A DNA stretch of 64,000 nt, taken from positions 1 to 64,000 of the forward strand of contig JAUOPI010000013.1 in NCBI GenBank assembly GCA_030546905.1, given 5' to 3'. The stretch's first letter is position 1. Every line of letters starts with the position of its first letter. Both the position numbers and the translations under genes were made by a program. The notes below the pieces were generated by a model. It made no database searches, was not told where the DNA came from, and saw only the letters and a program-made list of their open reading frames with translations. The DNA comes from Granulosicoccaceae sp. 1_MG-2023. GTDB lineage: Bacteria > Pseudomonadota > Gammaproteobacteria > Granulosicoccales > Granulosicoccaceae. Below, piece by piece: positions 1 to 10,014 of this stretch.

Positions 1-791
1 CAAGCGTCAGGCGGGATGCCGTAGCGTTTGTCCCTGTATTGAAGAACCGGCCCATGGAAGGGCCACCGGAGACAGGGCTGGTTTGGCCTGTCTCTACTGA
101 GACTACTGATGTGTAAAGGTAGAGCTCACGGTACCGGGATTGTCGCAGGAAGCGCCCCCGGTACCACAAATTCATCGCAGGGCGGGGTAACTCACTTTGC
201 GGCGCGGCCCGGGACGGGCGGCGTAGAACAGGGGCGGTGCTGAGCATGGCTCCGGCGACGGCAGGGTTCAGGGAAGGATCAGCGTTGCCAACGTTTTCAG
301 GTGTGTCAGGGATTTTTGACTGCACCGGGACAGCAGGAAGCTGTCGGCACCGACGGGAAGGATAACCCGTCCGGGCAAGCGTCAGGCGGGATGCCGTAGC
401 GTTTGTCCCTGAATTGAAGAACCGGCCCATGGAAGGGCCACCGGAGACAGGGCTGGTTTGGCCTGTCTCTACTGAGACTACTGATGTGTAAAGGTAGAGC
501 TCACGGTACCGGGATTGCCGCAGGAAGCGCCCCCGGTACCACAAATTCATCGCAGGGCGGGGTAACTCACTTTGCGGCGCGGCCCGGGACGGGCGGCGTA
601 GAACAGGGGCGGTGCTGAGCACGGCTCCGGCGACGGCAGGGTTCAGGGAGGGATCAGCGTCGCCAACGTTTTCAGGTGTGTCAGGGATTTTTGACTGCAC
701 CGGGACAGCAGGAAGCTGTCGGCACCGACGGGAAGGATAACCCGTCCGGGCAAGCGTCAGGCGGGATGCCGTAGCGTTTGTCCCTGAATTG
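1..791. repeat. 375-bp tandem repeat, 2.1 copies, running off the left edge
   Basis: Copy 1 is 1-375, copy 2 is 376-750, and a third copy starts at 751 and stops matching at 791. Copies 1 and 2 differ at five places only (37/412, 143/518, 247/622, 275/650, 286/661). The unit is rich in perfect inverted repeats: 47-53 with 60-69 (one bulge), 71-76 with 87-92, 130-138 with 157-165 (nine base pairs), 329-334 with 340-345, and 352-357 with 366-371. All three forward frames contain stops. One reverse frame stays open through both copies, because the unit is a multiple of three, but it has no ribosome binding site at its ATG codons. It is more likely a structured non-coding element than a gene. Confidence 0.93.
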
Positions 792-794
792 CGC

Positions 795-823
795 AAAAAG
801 CCCGGCTTGTCCGGGCTTTTTTG
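795..823 (-). terminator. Intrinsic terminator after bepA
   Basis: A seven-base-pair GC stem (799-805 with 811-817) has a five-base loop and T runs on both strands. It lies 24 bases downstream of the minus-strand protease gene and could also stop transcription coming out of the tandem repeat. Confidence 0.85.
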
Positions 824-846
824 TGTCTGCGATATTCAGCCGCGTG

Positions 847-2289
847 TCAGCCGCGTTTGGCGTTGGCACGCAGTTGTTTGAGCCGCGCCTCGATGCGGAG
901 CTTTTCCGAGCCGCTCAGTTCCGGTTGGCGCAGCGCCAGTTCCAGTTGCCGGGCTGCCTCGTCGGGCAGGTTCTGGCGTGCGTACCAGGTCGCCAGATAT
1001 TCATGACTGAGGCCGGCGTGACCGCGCGCGGCTTCCACCGAGGCCAGTTCATGCCAGACGGACAGGGACGGATTGCTGCTGCGCTGACTGTAGGCACTGA
1101 GGATCTGATAGGCCTCATCGTAGTTACCGTCGCCTTGCAGCAGGGTCGCCAGTGTATCGGCCGGTGAGTAGCGGTTCGGATAGAGCGCGATTAATTCCCG
1201 TAGTGCCGCGGCCGCCTGCGCCTGCTGCCCGCTGCCGTATTGCGCCCGCGCGCGCAGCAATTGTTCGCTGAGCGTGGTGTTCTGTGTTTCGTCCAGCAGC
1301 GCAAGTGCTTCCTTACTGTCGCCGCGTTGCTCATTGATCAGTGCCAGTGCATAACGGGTGGCGGGGTTTGTCAGGTCCGGATCATTGCGCTTGTAAGCGT
1401 CTTCGAGGGCGCTGCGGTTGGCGCTGGCGATGACCCGCATACGGGTGCGGAAGATGCTGTAGGCGCGGCTGTTTCGGGCGCCGTCGGTGCGCAATGCGGC
1501 GGCCCGGTTGCGCGCTTCGGCGACGCGGTTGCTGCTCAGCGGGTGGGTCTGCAGATACTCCAGCTGCAGGGTGGAACCGCTGCGGCTGATGGCGTTTCTG
1601 CGATTGAGAATATCAAAGGCGCCGGCCATACCGGCCGGGTCAAAACCGGCCGAGGCGAGGATGTCGATGCCGATGCGGTCGGCTTCGTACTCATTGGCGC
1701 GGGTGTAGTTGATCTGATTCTGCTGCGAGACCGCCATGCCGGTGGCCAGCGCGGCACTGCCGGCCTCGGGTGAGTTCTGACCGACGATAATCGCCGCCAG
1801 AATTGCCGCTGCCGTGGTCAGGCCACTGGTGCCGGCCGCCTCATAGGCACGTGCGTGATGACGTTGGGTGACGTGGGCGATTTCGTGCGCGAGTACGCCG
1901 GCCAGCAGATGCTCTTCGGCAAAGGCGTCGATCAGACCGGTGTTAACACCGATATAGCCGCCGGGTACGGCAAAGGCATTAATAGACGGGTCGTTGATAA
2001 GAAAAAAACGGAACTCGTAGGATTGCGAACGCGCGCCCGCTACCAGGCGCTCGCCGAGGCTTTGCAGGTACTCTTCCAGTTCGGGGTCGCGCAGTACCGG
2101 CAGGGCGGCATTGGCCTGGCGCCAGAAATTGCGGCCGATTTCCGCCTCGTCAGCCGGTGACAGGGTCTGGTCGACCGGTTCGCCCATATCCGGCAGGCGC
2201 GCGGCGTAAGTGCCTGCCGACAGCAGCACGAGCAGCAGGGCCGTGCACAGCAGCATGCCTTGTTTCAGCGCAAACGTGTTTGGTCTCAT
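847..2289 (-). CDS. bepA: Periplasmic M48 metalloprotease with TPR repeats (BepA/YfgC family)
   Basis: This is a 480-residue exported zinc protease of the BepA family, which in E. coli helps LptD assembly and degrades stalled outer-membrane proteins. A signal peptide covers roughly residues 1-30. The zinc motif HEIAH is at 135-139, and the third ligand lies in NEYEAD near 199-204. The C-terminal half (about 300-470) is helical and reads as TPR repeats. Length matches the family (E. coli 487 residues). The gene stands alone, divergent from tusA, and is followed by an intrinsic terminator. Family assignment is firm; substrates are inferred from homologues. Confidence 0.93.
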   Translation of the reverse strand: MRPNTFALKQGMLLCTALLLVLLSAGTYAARLPDMGEPVDQTLSPADEAEIGRNFWRQANAALPVLRDPELEEYLQSLGERLVAGARSQSYEFRFFLINDPSINAFAVPGGYIGVNTGLIDAFAEEHLLAGVLAHEIAHVTQRHHARAYEAAGTSGLTTAAAILAAIIVGQNSPEAGSAALATGMAVSQQNQINYTRANEYEADRIGIDILASAGFDPAGMAGAFDILNRRNAISRSGSTLQLEYLQTHPLSSNRVAEARNRAAALRTDGARNSRAYSIFRTRMRVIASANRSALEDAYKRNDPDLTNPATRYALALINEQRGDSKEALALLDETQNTTLSEQLLRARAQYGSGQQAQAAAALRELIALYPNRYSPADTLATLLQGDGNYDEAYQILSAYSQRSSNPSLSVWHELASVEAARGHAGLSHEYLATWYARQNLPDEAARQLELALRQPELSGSEKLRIEARLKQLRANAKRG

Positions 2290-2433
2290 CTTGTCTCTAT
2301 CGGCCGTCGCCTGTGAAAATCCTTGTCACCCGTCAGGAGTCTAAGCTGATCAGGCCATTTTGCTGCGTTAAAGTGCCGCACATTGACGCTGTGTCATGGG
2401 GTATTTCGTGGGCGGCCCCTGTGCAAGGCTGTA

Positions 2434-2458
2434 TTGCTTTATACCTTATCGCTATAAT
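2434..2458 (+). promoter_or_regulatory. Putative promoter for tusA-dsrE2
   Basis: A consensus -10 hexamer TATAAT occupies 2453-2458 in the 238-bp divergent gap between bepA and tusA, with A/T-rich sequence before it. The nearest -35-like hexamer, TTGCTT at 2434, is too close (13 bp), so the -35 element is weak or differently placed. Confidence 0.45.
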
Positions 2459-2527
2459 GATTTTTCTTCACTCATAAGCTGGCGTAATGCCGGCGGCAAC
2501 CCACGTTGTAACGGAAACACTCCTGCC

Positions 2528-2758
2528 ATGGCCGAATTTGACGAACAGGTTGACGCTACCGGGCTGAACTGTCCGATGCCGATTCTCCGCGCGAAAAAAG
2601 CACTTAACGGGCTGCACACCGGGCAGCGCCTGCAGGTCATCGCCACGGACCCGGGTTCCGTACGCGATTTTGAGGCATTTGCCCGCCAGACCGGCCATGC
2701 GCTCGAGCAGTCTGCCGAAGATAACGGCACCTTCCGATTTCTGATCCGCAAGGCCTGA
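2528..2758 (+). CDS. tusA: TusA-family sulfurtransferase
   Basis: This 76-residue protein is of the TusA/SirA family, small sulfur carriers that pass a persulfide in tRNA thiolation, molybdenum cofactor synthesis or dissimilatory sulfur pathways. The hallmark is GLNCPMPIL near residues 11-19, where the cysteine is the persulfide-bearing residue. ATG 2528 is preferred to an upstream in-frame ATG at 2396 because the family starts a few residues before the CPxP motif. The stop overlaps the next ATG by one base (TGATG), indicating coupling with the DsrE2-like gene. Whether it serves tRNA thiolation or sulfur oxidation cannot be told from this window. Confidence 0.92.
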   Translation: MAEFDEQVDATGLNCPMPILRAKKALNGLHTGQRLQVIATDPGSVRDFEAFARQTGHALEQSAEDNGTFRFLIRKA

Positions 2759-3246
2759 TGGGTATGTCTGAACCGAAAAAACTCGCCATTATCGCCACCA
2801 AGGGCTCGCTGGACTGGGCCTATCCGCCGTTTATTCTGGCTTCCACTGCCGCTGCGTTGGGCTACGAAGTGCGGATCTTCTTTACCTTCTACGGTTTGCA
2901 ATTATTGCGTAAAAACCCGGACCTGCAGGTCACGCCGCTGGGCAACCCCGGCATGCCCATGCCGATGGGCATGGACAAGTGGTTTCCGGTCCTCGGTACC
3001 GCACTGCCGGGCATGCAGAAACTGATGACGGCAATGATGAAAAAGAAGATGCGTGACAAAGGCGTGGTTGATCTGCTGGAGCTGCGTGAGCTGACCCGGG
3101 AAGCCGGGGCCAAACTGATTGCCTGTCAGATGACCGTCGACCTGTTTGATTTCGACAAGGACGATTTTATCGCGGATACGGAAATCGGCGGCGCCGCGAC
3201 CTTCCTCGAATTTGCCGGTCAGGCGGACATTTCGCTGTTTATCTGA
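2758..3246 (+). CDS. DsrE/DsrF-like (DsrE2 type) sulfur-relay protein
   Basis: This is a 162-residue DsrE/F-like protein. In sulfur oxidisers DsrE2 proteins sit beside TusA and rhodanese genes and are proposed to exchange persulfide sulfur. The N-terminal KLAIIATKGSLDWAYPP and the region rich in Gly-Met-Pro around residues 63-73 are typical of the DsrE2 group. A cysteine at about 121 (IACQMT) sits in the usual position of the conserved Cys. The gene overlaps the tusA stop by one base. A start at an internal ATG (2764) is equally possible. No transmembrane segment is obvious. Confidence 0.85.
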   Translation: MGMSEPKKLAIIATKGSLDWAYPPFILASTAAALGYEVRIFFTFYGLQLLRKNPDLQVTPLGNPGMPMPMGMDKWFPVLGTALPGMQKLMTAMMKKKMRDKGVVDLLELRELTREAGAKLIACQMTVDLFDFDKDDFIADTEIGGAATFLEFAGQADISLFI

Positions 3247-3313
3247 GGACCGGCGGGTTTGCCCGGTCCGGGCGGCGGGATTGCAAAAGCGCCTCAGGTC
3301 AAGCAAAATCCCC

Positions 3314-3327
3314 GATTCGATCGAATC
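3314..3327. promoter_or_regulatory. 14-bp perfect palindrome upstream of ilvI
   Basis: GATTCGATCGAATC is a perfect palindrome in the 228-bp gap before ilvI, about 150 bp before the start codon. It could be an operator for the ilv operon. The rest of this gap holds a GC hairpin right after the DsrE2 gene (3247-3253 with 3263-3269, no T run), and no gene was seen. Confidence 0.35.
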
Positions 3328-3474
3328 CGGCCATTTCTTCATTAGACCATCAGACACCAGTCGCTGTCCTTTCGGACCGGCGATAAACCGGTGCCGTGTA
3401 GGCGCGAAGTCACTGCCGGGGCGCATTCGCCCTAGGGCGACAACAAGTTTGAATAAACTGTGTGAGGAGCTGTC

Positions 3475-5184
3475 GTGGAATTATCCGGTGGCGAGATAAT
3501 TATTGAAGCGCTTAAGGAAGAGGGTGTCGAACATATCTTCGGCTACCCCGGTGGCGCTGTTCTGCATATTTACGATGCCCTGTATAAACAGGACGCGGTC
3601 CAGCATATTCTGGTCCGGCACGAGCAGGGGGCAACCCATGCCGCTGATGCCTATGCGCGGGCGACCGGCAAGCCCGGGGTCGTGCTGGTCACTTCAGGGC
3701 CGGGTGCGACCAATGCGGTGACCGGTATCGCGACGGCGTTTATGGACTCCGTGCCGATGGTCATTATCACCGGTCAGGTGCATCGCGCGATGATCGGCAG
3801 CGATGCCTTTCAGGAAGTCGATTCTGTCGGTATTACGCGCCCCTGCGTGAAGCATAATTTTCTGGTTCAGACCGTCGAAGATCTGGCGCCGACCCTGCGC
3901 AAGGCCTTTTATGTGGCATCGACCGGCCGTCCCGGACCGGTGGTGGTGGACGTGCCCAAAGACATCACCGCGCCGGAGGTCAAGATCCCCTTCAGCTATC
4001 CGCGCGATGTGCAGATGCGTTCCTACAACCCGACCGTCAGCGGTCACACCGGCCAGATCCACAAAGCGGTGGAGCTGCTGCTGAGTGCGCGTCGTCCGAT
4101 GATTTACACCGGCGGCGGCGTGGTGGCCAGCGAAGCCTCGGCGGAGCTGACCGAGTTCACGCAGCTGCTCGGTTACCCGATTACCAATACCCTGATGGGG
4201 CTGGGCACTTATCCGGCATCGGATGAGCAGTTTCTCGGTATGCTCGGTATGCACGGCACCTATGAAGCCAATATGGCCATGCACGACTGCGATGTGCTGC
4301 TGGCCGTCGGTGCGCGTTTTGACGACCGCGTGACCGGTACCACGGCTGATTTCTGCCCGCACGCCAAGATCATTCATATCGACATAGATCCGGCCTCGAT
4401 CTCGAAAAACATCCGTGTTGACGTGCCGATTGTCGGCGACGTCAAGCAGGTGCTGGAAGTGATGTTGCAGGCCGTGCGTCAGACTGACCGGCGTGCCAAG
4501 CCCGATGATCTGGCGGCCTGGTGGAAGCAGATCAACGAGTGGCGTGCCACCGATTGCCTGGCCTATGACCGCAACAGCGATCTGATCAAACCGCAGTTTG
4601 TGGTGGAAAAACTCTGTGAAGTGACCGGCGGCGATGCCTTTGTGGCCTCGGATGTGGGGCAGCATCAGATGTTCGTCGCGCAGTTCTACAAATTCAACAA
4701 ACCGCGTCGCTGGCTCAATTCCGGCGGTCTCGGCACCATGGGCTTCGGTCTGCCGGGCGCGCTCGGTGCCAAGCTGGCCTTCCCGGACGAGGACGTGGTC
4801 TGCGTCACCGGTGAGGCGAGTATCCAGATGTGTATTCAGGAACTCTCCACGGCCAAGCAGTTCGGCCTGCCGGTCAAGGTGGTGAATCTGAATAACCGCT
4901 ATATGGGCATGGTGCGCCAGTGGCAGGAATTCAATTACAACAAGCGTTATTCGCATTCCTACGTCGATGCCTTGCCGGATTTTGTCAAACTGGCTGAGTC
5001 CTACGGCCATGTGGGAATGGTCATTGAACGGCCCGGCGATGTGGAGGCGGCACTGCGTGAAGCCTTTGCCATGAAAGACCGGCTGGTCTTTATGGACTTC
5101 ATCACCGATCAGTCGGAAAACGTCTATCCGATGATCGAAGCCGGCAAACCGCACAATGTTATGCGTATGAGGGAGCTGGCCTGA
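3475..5184 (+). CDS. ilvI: Acetolactate synthase large subunit
   Basis: This 569-residue ThDP enzyme makes 2-acetolactate or 2-aceto-2-hydroxybutyrate, the first shared step of valine, leucine and isoleucine synthesis. The GTG start has GAGGAG six bases upstream. The catalytic glutamate is E50 in VRHEQGA. The ThDP/Mg motif, usually GDG or GEG followed by S, reads G446-E447-A448-S449 here, with the closing N473-N474 in place. Length and order ilvI-ilvH-ilvC are standard. The stop overlaps the ilvH start by one base. The Gly-to-Ala change in the cofactor motif is unusual, but the rest of the protein is intact, so the enzyme is probably active. Confidence 0.96.
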   Translation: MELSGGEIIIEALKEEGVEHIFGYPGGAVLHIYDALYKQDAVQHILVRHEQGATHAADAYARATGKPGVVLVTSGPGATNAVTGIATAFMDSVPMVIITGQVHRAMIGSDAFQEVDSVGITRPCVKHNFLVQTVEDLAPTLRKAFYVASTGRPGPVVVDVPKDITAPEVKIPFSYPRDVQMRSYNPTVSGHTGQIHKAVELLLSARRPMIYTGGGVVASEASAELTEFTQLLGYPITNTLMGLGTYPASDEQFLGMLGMHGTYEANMAMHDCDVLLAVGARFDDRVTGTTADFCPHAKIIHIDIDPASISKNIRVDVPIVGDVKQVLEVMLQAVRQTDRRAKPDDLAAWWKQINEWRATDCLAYDRNSDLIKPQFVVEKLCEVTGGDAFVASDVGQHQMFVAQFYKFNKPRRWLNSGGLGTMGFGLPGALGAKLAFPDEDVVCVTGEASIQMCIQELSTAKQFGLPVKVVNLNNRYMGMVRQWQEFNYNKRYSHSYVDALPDFVKLAESYGHVGMVIERPGDVEAALREAFAMKDRLVFMDFITDQSENVYPMIEAGKPHNVMRMRELA

Positions 5185-5678
5185 TGCGACACATCCTTTC
5201 AATCCTTCTGGAAAACGAATCCGGCGCCCTGTCGCGGGTTGCCGGTCTGTTCAGTGCGCGTGGTTACAATATCGAGTCCCTGACCGTGGCGGCCACCAAC
5301 GATCCGTCGCTGTCGCGTATGACCATCGTCACCACCGGCACCGAGCAGATCATCGAGCAGATCACCAAACAGCTCAACAAGCTGGTCGATGTGGTGCGCC
5401 TGGTCAGTCTGACTGAGACCGCGCATATCGAGCGCGAGATGATGCTGATGAAAGTGCGCGCCACCGGCAACGACAGCCGCGAAGAGGTCAAACGCGTGAC
5501 CGATATCTTCCGCGGCAAAATCATCGACGTGACAGAGTCCACGTTCGTGGTCGAGATGACCGGCGACGGGGAGAAGCTCGATGCGTTTATCCGTGCAGTC
5601 GGTGAAGAACATATTATCGAGGTGGTGCGTTCGGGCACTTCCGGTATTGCCCGCGGCGAAAAAAGCCTCAAGGTATAA
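5184..5678 (+). CDS. ilvH: Acetolactate synthase small (regulatory) subunit
   Basis: This is the 164-residue regulatory subunit that binds IlvI, raises its activity and confers valine feedback inhibition. An N-terminal ACT domain (about residues 3-75, starting with HILSILLENESGALSRV) precedes the C-terminal ALS small-subunit domain. The start codon shares a base with the ilvI stop, so the two subunits should be made together. Length is the same as in E. coli IlvH. Confidence 0.96.
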   Translation: MRHILSILLENESGALSRVAGLFSARGYNIESLTVAATNDPSLSRMTIVTTGTEQIIEQITKQLNKLVDVVRLVSLTETAHIEREMMLMKVRATGNDSREEVKRVTDIFRGKIIDVTESTFVVEMTGDGEKLDAFIRAVGEEHIIEVVRSGTSGIARGEKSLKV

Positions 5679-5709
5679 ATCAAGTCTGGCACCGTCTGAA
5701 GCGGTGTAA

Positions 5710-6741
<1,032 letters not shown>

Positions 6742-6763
6742 TTGTCGATTACAGGCTATATAC

Positions 6764-6798
6764 AAAGGGCGGGGGAGCGCAGGTTTCTCCGCCCTTTT
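6764..6798 (+). terminator. Intrinsic terminator after ilvC
   Basis: AAAGGGCGG at 6764-6772 pairs with CCGCCCTTT at 6789-6797, followed by further T residues. It separates ilvIHC from pssA. Confidence 0.85.
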
Positions 6799-6845
6799 GT
6801 TATGATCTGATGTTATTTTAATACCTACGGACAAGCGGACCCGCG

Positions 6846-7640
6846 ATGGATAACCAGCCAGCCGACACCAACAATCTCAAGATCGCCAAGCGCGGCAAGG
6901 GTATTTACCTGTTGCCCAATCTGCTCACCACAGCAGGCTTGTTTGCCGGATTCTTCGGGATGGTTGCGGCCCTGCGCGGGGACTTTTCTGCGGCGGCCGT
7001 GGCGGTGCTGGTGGCAATGCTGCTGGACGGCTTTGACGGCCGGATCGCCCGCATGACCAACACCACCAGTGCCTTCGGCGCCGAATATGACTCCATGGCC
7101 GATATGGTGTCCTTCGGTGTGGCGCCGGCGCTGATTGTTTACCAGTGGTCGCTGAGCACCATGTCGCAGGCCGGTTTCGGTCAGCTCGGCTGGGTTGCCG
7201 CGTTTCTCTATGTGGCCTGTGCGGCATTGCGCCTGGCGCGCTTTAATGTGCAGGTCGGCATCGCTGACAAGCGCTTCTTCCAGGGCCTGGCCAGCCCCTC
7301 GGCGGCAGCGATTATGATTCTGATGGTCTGGGTGGCCGAGGATGTGGGGATCGCCGGTATAGATCTGCATATTCCCGCCGTGCTGGTGACCATGGCCTCC
7401 GGACTGTTGATGGTCAGCAACTTCGCTTATTACAGCTTTAAAGATATCGGCACCAATCGCCGCGTCCCGTTTGTGGCGATTATCGTGCTGGTGTTTGTGT
7501 TTGTTTTTACCTCGCTTGATCCGCCCAAGATTCTGCTGCTCGGTTTTACGCTTTACGCCTCATCCGGACCGCTGTGGGCCAGCTGGCGCTGGTTGCGCAA
7601 GCGCCGTCGTCAGCAGGGCAACTCTGCCGGCTCAGCGTGA
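6846..7640 (+). CDS. pssA: CDP-diacylglycerol--serine O-phosphatidyltransferase
   Basis: This 264-residue inner-membrane enzyme makes phosphatidylserine, the precursor of phosphatidylethanolamine. The CDP-alcohol phosphotransferase signature D-G-x2-A-R-x8-G-x3-D-x3-D is present in DGFDGRIAR followed by FGAEYDSMAD (about residues 59-85). Several hydrophobic helices follow, to about residue 245. The tail is basic. Placement between ilvC and leuA is the conserved gammaproteobacterial order. It belongs to the type II PS synthases rather than the E. coli PssA phospholipase D type. Confidence 0.93.
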   Translation: MDNQPADTNNLKIAKRGKGIYLLPNLLTTAGLFAGFFGMVAALRGDFSAAAVAVLVAMLLDGFDGRIARMTNTTSAFGAEYDSMADMVSFGVAPALIVYQWSLSTMSQAGFGQLGWVAAFLYVACAALRLARFNVQVGIADKRFFQGLASPSAAAIMILMVWVAEDVGIAGIDLHIPAVLVTMASGLLMVSNFAYYSFKDIGTNRRVPFVAIIVLVFVFVFTSLDPPKILLLGFTLYASSGPLWASWRWLRKRRRQQGNSAGSA

Positions 7641-7720
7641 TGCACCGCCAGGCATCACAACCGGGATAAACTTATAGTGATGGCGTCCGTGCCGGCGCCA
7701 CTTTTTGCGAGACAGGTTCC

Positions 7721-9265
7721 ATGAGTAACGATCGAATTATCTTCTTTGACACCACCCTGCGTGACGGAGAGCAGAGTCCCGGCGCGTCCATGACGCGCGA
7801 TGAAAAAGTCCGTATTGCCCGTGCGCTTGAGCGGATGCGCGTGGATGTGATTGAGGCCGGTTTTCCGGCGGCCAGTCCGGGTGATTTTGAATCCGTCAAA
7901 GCCGTCAGTGAGGTCGTTACCGACAGCACAATCTGCGGCCTGTCTCGGGCCAACAGCGCCGATATCGCCCGTGCCGGCGAAGCGCTGAAAGGCGCTGCGC
8001 GCAGCCGCATTCATACCTTTATCGCGACCTCGCCGATTCATATGGAAATGAAGCTGAAGATGTCGCCCGACGAGGTTGTCGAGCAGGCCGTCGCGGCGGT
8101 CCGTGAAGCGCGCCGATACACCGACGACGTGGAGTTTTCGGCCGAAGATGCCGGACGTTCGGATGCTGATTTCCTGTGCCGGATTTTCGAGGCGGTGATC
8201 GATGCCGGCGCGACCACGGTCAATGTTCCCGACACGGTCGGCTACACCTTGCCGGTGCAGTTCGCGGGCCTGATCAGTCACCTGAAAAACAACATCCCCA
8301 ATATCGACAAGGCGGTCATTTCCGTGCACTGCCATAACGACCTGGGGCTGGCCGTCGCCAACTCCCTGGCTGCGGTCGATGCCGGCGCACGGCAGGTCGA
8401 ATGCACCATCAACGGCCTCGGCGAACGGGCCGGTAATGCCTCTCTGGAAGAAATCGTGATGGCGCTGCGTACGCGCAACGATTACTACGGTCTGGAAACC
8501 GGTCTCGATACCACGCAGATTGTGCCGACCTCGCGCCTGGTCTCGACCATCTCCGGTTTTCCGGTGCAGCCGAACAAGGCCATAGTCGGTGCCAATGCCT
8601 TCGCCCATGAGGCCGGTATCCATCAGGACGGGATTCTCAAAGCGCGTGAAACCTACGAAATCATGCGTGCCGAGGACGTGGGTTGGAGCAAGAACAGCCT
8701 GGTGCTGGGCAAGCACTCCGGACGCAACGCCTTCCGCGCGCGCATGGAGGAGTTGGGCATCAGTTTCGACTCCGAGAAGGCGCTGAACGATGCCTTCGCG
8801 CGGTTTAAGGATCTGGCCGATAAAAAGCATCAGATCTTCGATGACGACCTGCAGGCCATTGCCACCGAGACCGATCTGGAATCGCGCAACGAACCTTACA
8901 AGCTGGTCTCCATGGACGTGAAGTCCGGTTCCGGCGAGACCCCGCAGGCGCGCGTGACCCTGTGGGTCAGGGGCGAAGAAGTCACCCGGACGGCCAGCGG
9001 TTCGGGCGTGGTTGATGCGGCCTTCAGTGCCGTCAAACTGATCAGCGACACCACCGCCAGACTCAAGCTTTATTCGGTCAATGCCATTACCAGCGGCACT
9101 GATGCCCAGGGCGAGGTGACGACACGTCTGGAAAAAGACGGTCGCATCGTCAACGGGCAGGGCGCTGACACCGATATCGTGGTCGCCTCCGTCAAATCCT
9201 ACGTGAACGCACTTAACCGGCTTGAGCGGGGCGCCCCCACGCATCCGCAACAATCCGGCGTCTGA
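7721..9265 (+). CDS. leuA: 2-isopropylmalate synthase
   Basis: This 514-residue enzyme condenses acetyl-CoA with 2-ketoisovalerate, the committed step to leucine. The catalytic barrel starts with [14 protein letters not shown] (about 8-21). The metal-binding H-x-H is in VHCHNDLG, and the NGLGERAGN motif follows. The C-terminal LeuA dimerisation domain (about 390-505) carries leucine feedback control. It lies 80 bp after pssA, probably with its own promoter. Confidence 0.97.
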   Translation: MSNDRIIFFDTTLRDGEQSPGASMTRDEKVRIARALERMRVDVIEAGFPAASPGDFESVKAVSEVVTDSTICGLSRANSADIARAGEALKGAARSRIHTFIATSPIHMEMKLKMSPDEVVEQAVAAVREARRYTDDVEFSAEDAGRSDADFLCRIFEAVIDAGATTVNVPDTVGYTLPVQFAGLISHLKNNIPNIDKAVISVHCHNDLGLAVANSLAAVDAGARQVECTINGLGERAGNASLEEIVMALRTRNDYYGLETGLDTTQIVPTSRLVSTISGFPVQPNKAIVGANAFAHEAGIHQDGILKARETYEIMRAEDVGWSKNSLVLGKHSGRNAFRARMEELGISFDSEKALNDAFARFKDLADKKHQIFDDDLQAIATETDLESRNEPYKLVSMDVKSGSGETPQARVTLWVRGEEVTRTASGSGVVDAAFSAVKLISDTTARLKLYSVNAITSGTDAQGEVTTRLEKDGRIVNGQGADTDIVVASVKSYVNALNRLERGAPTHPQQSGV

Positions 9266-9277
9266 GGTCGCAGGGGC

Positions 9278-10012
9278 GTGCAGGAGACTCTCCGCCGTCA
9301 GTATCTGCATGCGATGGGTATAGACGTATGGCAGATGCGTGTGGCGCCGCCGGCGGTGCTGTCGCCATCTGCCGTGCCCTCTGAGGCGGCTGTGGCTGAA
9401 GCGCCCGTGGCCGAAGCAGGCGCGGCAGAGCCCGTCCCTGAAACGCCCTTGCCGGCGGTCGCCGCGCCGGTGCCTGAACCCGAAGCGCCGGCCGCGACCG
9501 GGCCCGAATCCCTGTTTGACATTGATCCGTCAGACTTCGGCGACTGGCTCGCCGGCCGGCCGCTGATGCTGTTGCGTAAAGGCGATGCCGGCAGTTTTGT
9601 GTTGGGGCCGTCCGAGGCGCCGTTGCTGCTGTTGTCGCAATGTCAGGTGGTCGACAAGCTCACGCATCAGCCATTTGCCGGACAGGCCGGGCGGTTGCTC
9701 AGCAATATGCTGGCGGCCATCGACAGACCCTTGTATATGCAGGCGGAGCTCGACAGTGCCGGGCATGACAGCGATCTGTTGTGCACGCAGCTGGGGGAGC
9801 ATCAGCTGCGCTTGCTGATGCTGATGGCCGAGCCTGCCTCAGCGGAGGAAAACGCCGCGCTGGCCCGCCTGCGCGGGCGTATTCATAATCTCCCCGACGG
9901 CACTCAGGCGCTGGTGTCCTACCATCCGGCCTGGTTACTACGCAATCCTCTGGATAAGGCCGCGGCCTGGGCCGATCTGCAGCTTTTACGTCGCGCACTG
10001 GAGGCGCTCTGA
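9278..10012 (+). CDS. Uracil-DNA glycosylase-like protein, probably catalytically dead
   Basis: This 244-residue protein has a Pro/Ala/Glu-rich linker (about 24-75) between a short conserved N-terminus (RRQYLHAMGIDVWQM) and a domain resembling family 4 uracil-DNA glycosylases. Recognisable pieces are PFAGQAGRLLSNML (132-145) and YHPAWLLRNP (215-224). The catalytic GEAPG-type motif is replaced by LLLLSQCQ (116-123), and no Fe-S cysteine set is present. The GTG start keeps the conserved N-terminus. It is coupled to rimI (2-bp gap), the place where enterobacteria carry holD, so a replication-linked role is possible but unproven. Confidence 0.7.
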   Translation: MQETLRRQYLHAMGIDVWQMRVAPPAVLSPSAVPSEAAVAEAPVAEAGAAEPVPETPLPAVAAPVPEPEAPAATGPESLFDIDPSDFGDWLAGRPLMLLRKGDAGSFVLGPSEAPLLLLSQCQVVDKLTHQPFAGQAGRLLSNMLAAIDRPLYMQAELDSAGHDSDLLCTQLGEHQLRLLMLMAEPASAEENAALARLRGRIHNLPDGTQALVSYHPAWLLRNPLDKAAAWADLQLLRRALEAL

Positions 10013-10014
10013 CT

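Noticed and set aside
1-791. CRISPR array
   Set aside because: Units are 375 bp, abut directly, have no spacers and no cas genes nearby.
3694-5202. 502-codon open frame on the minus strand opposite ilvI
   Set aside because: Mirror frame of a well-supported gene; no signature and no ribosome binding site logic.
7655-9310. 551-codon open frame on the minus strand opposite leuA
   Set aside because: leuA on the plus strand has full-length family motifs; the antisense frame is rich in His, Gly, Arg and Asp with no recognisable domain, typical of mirror frames in GC-rich genes.
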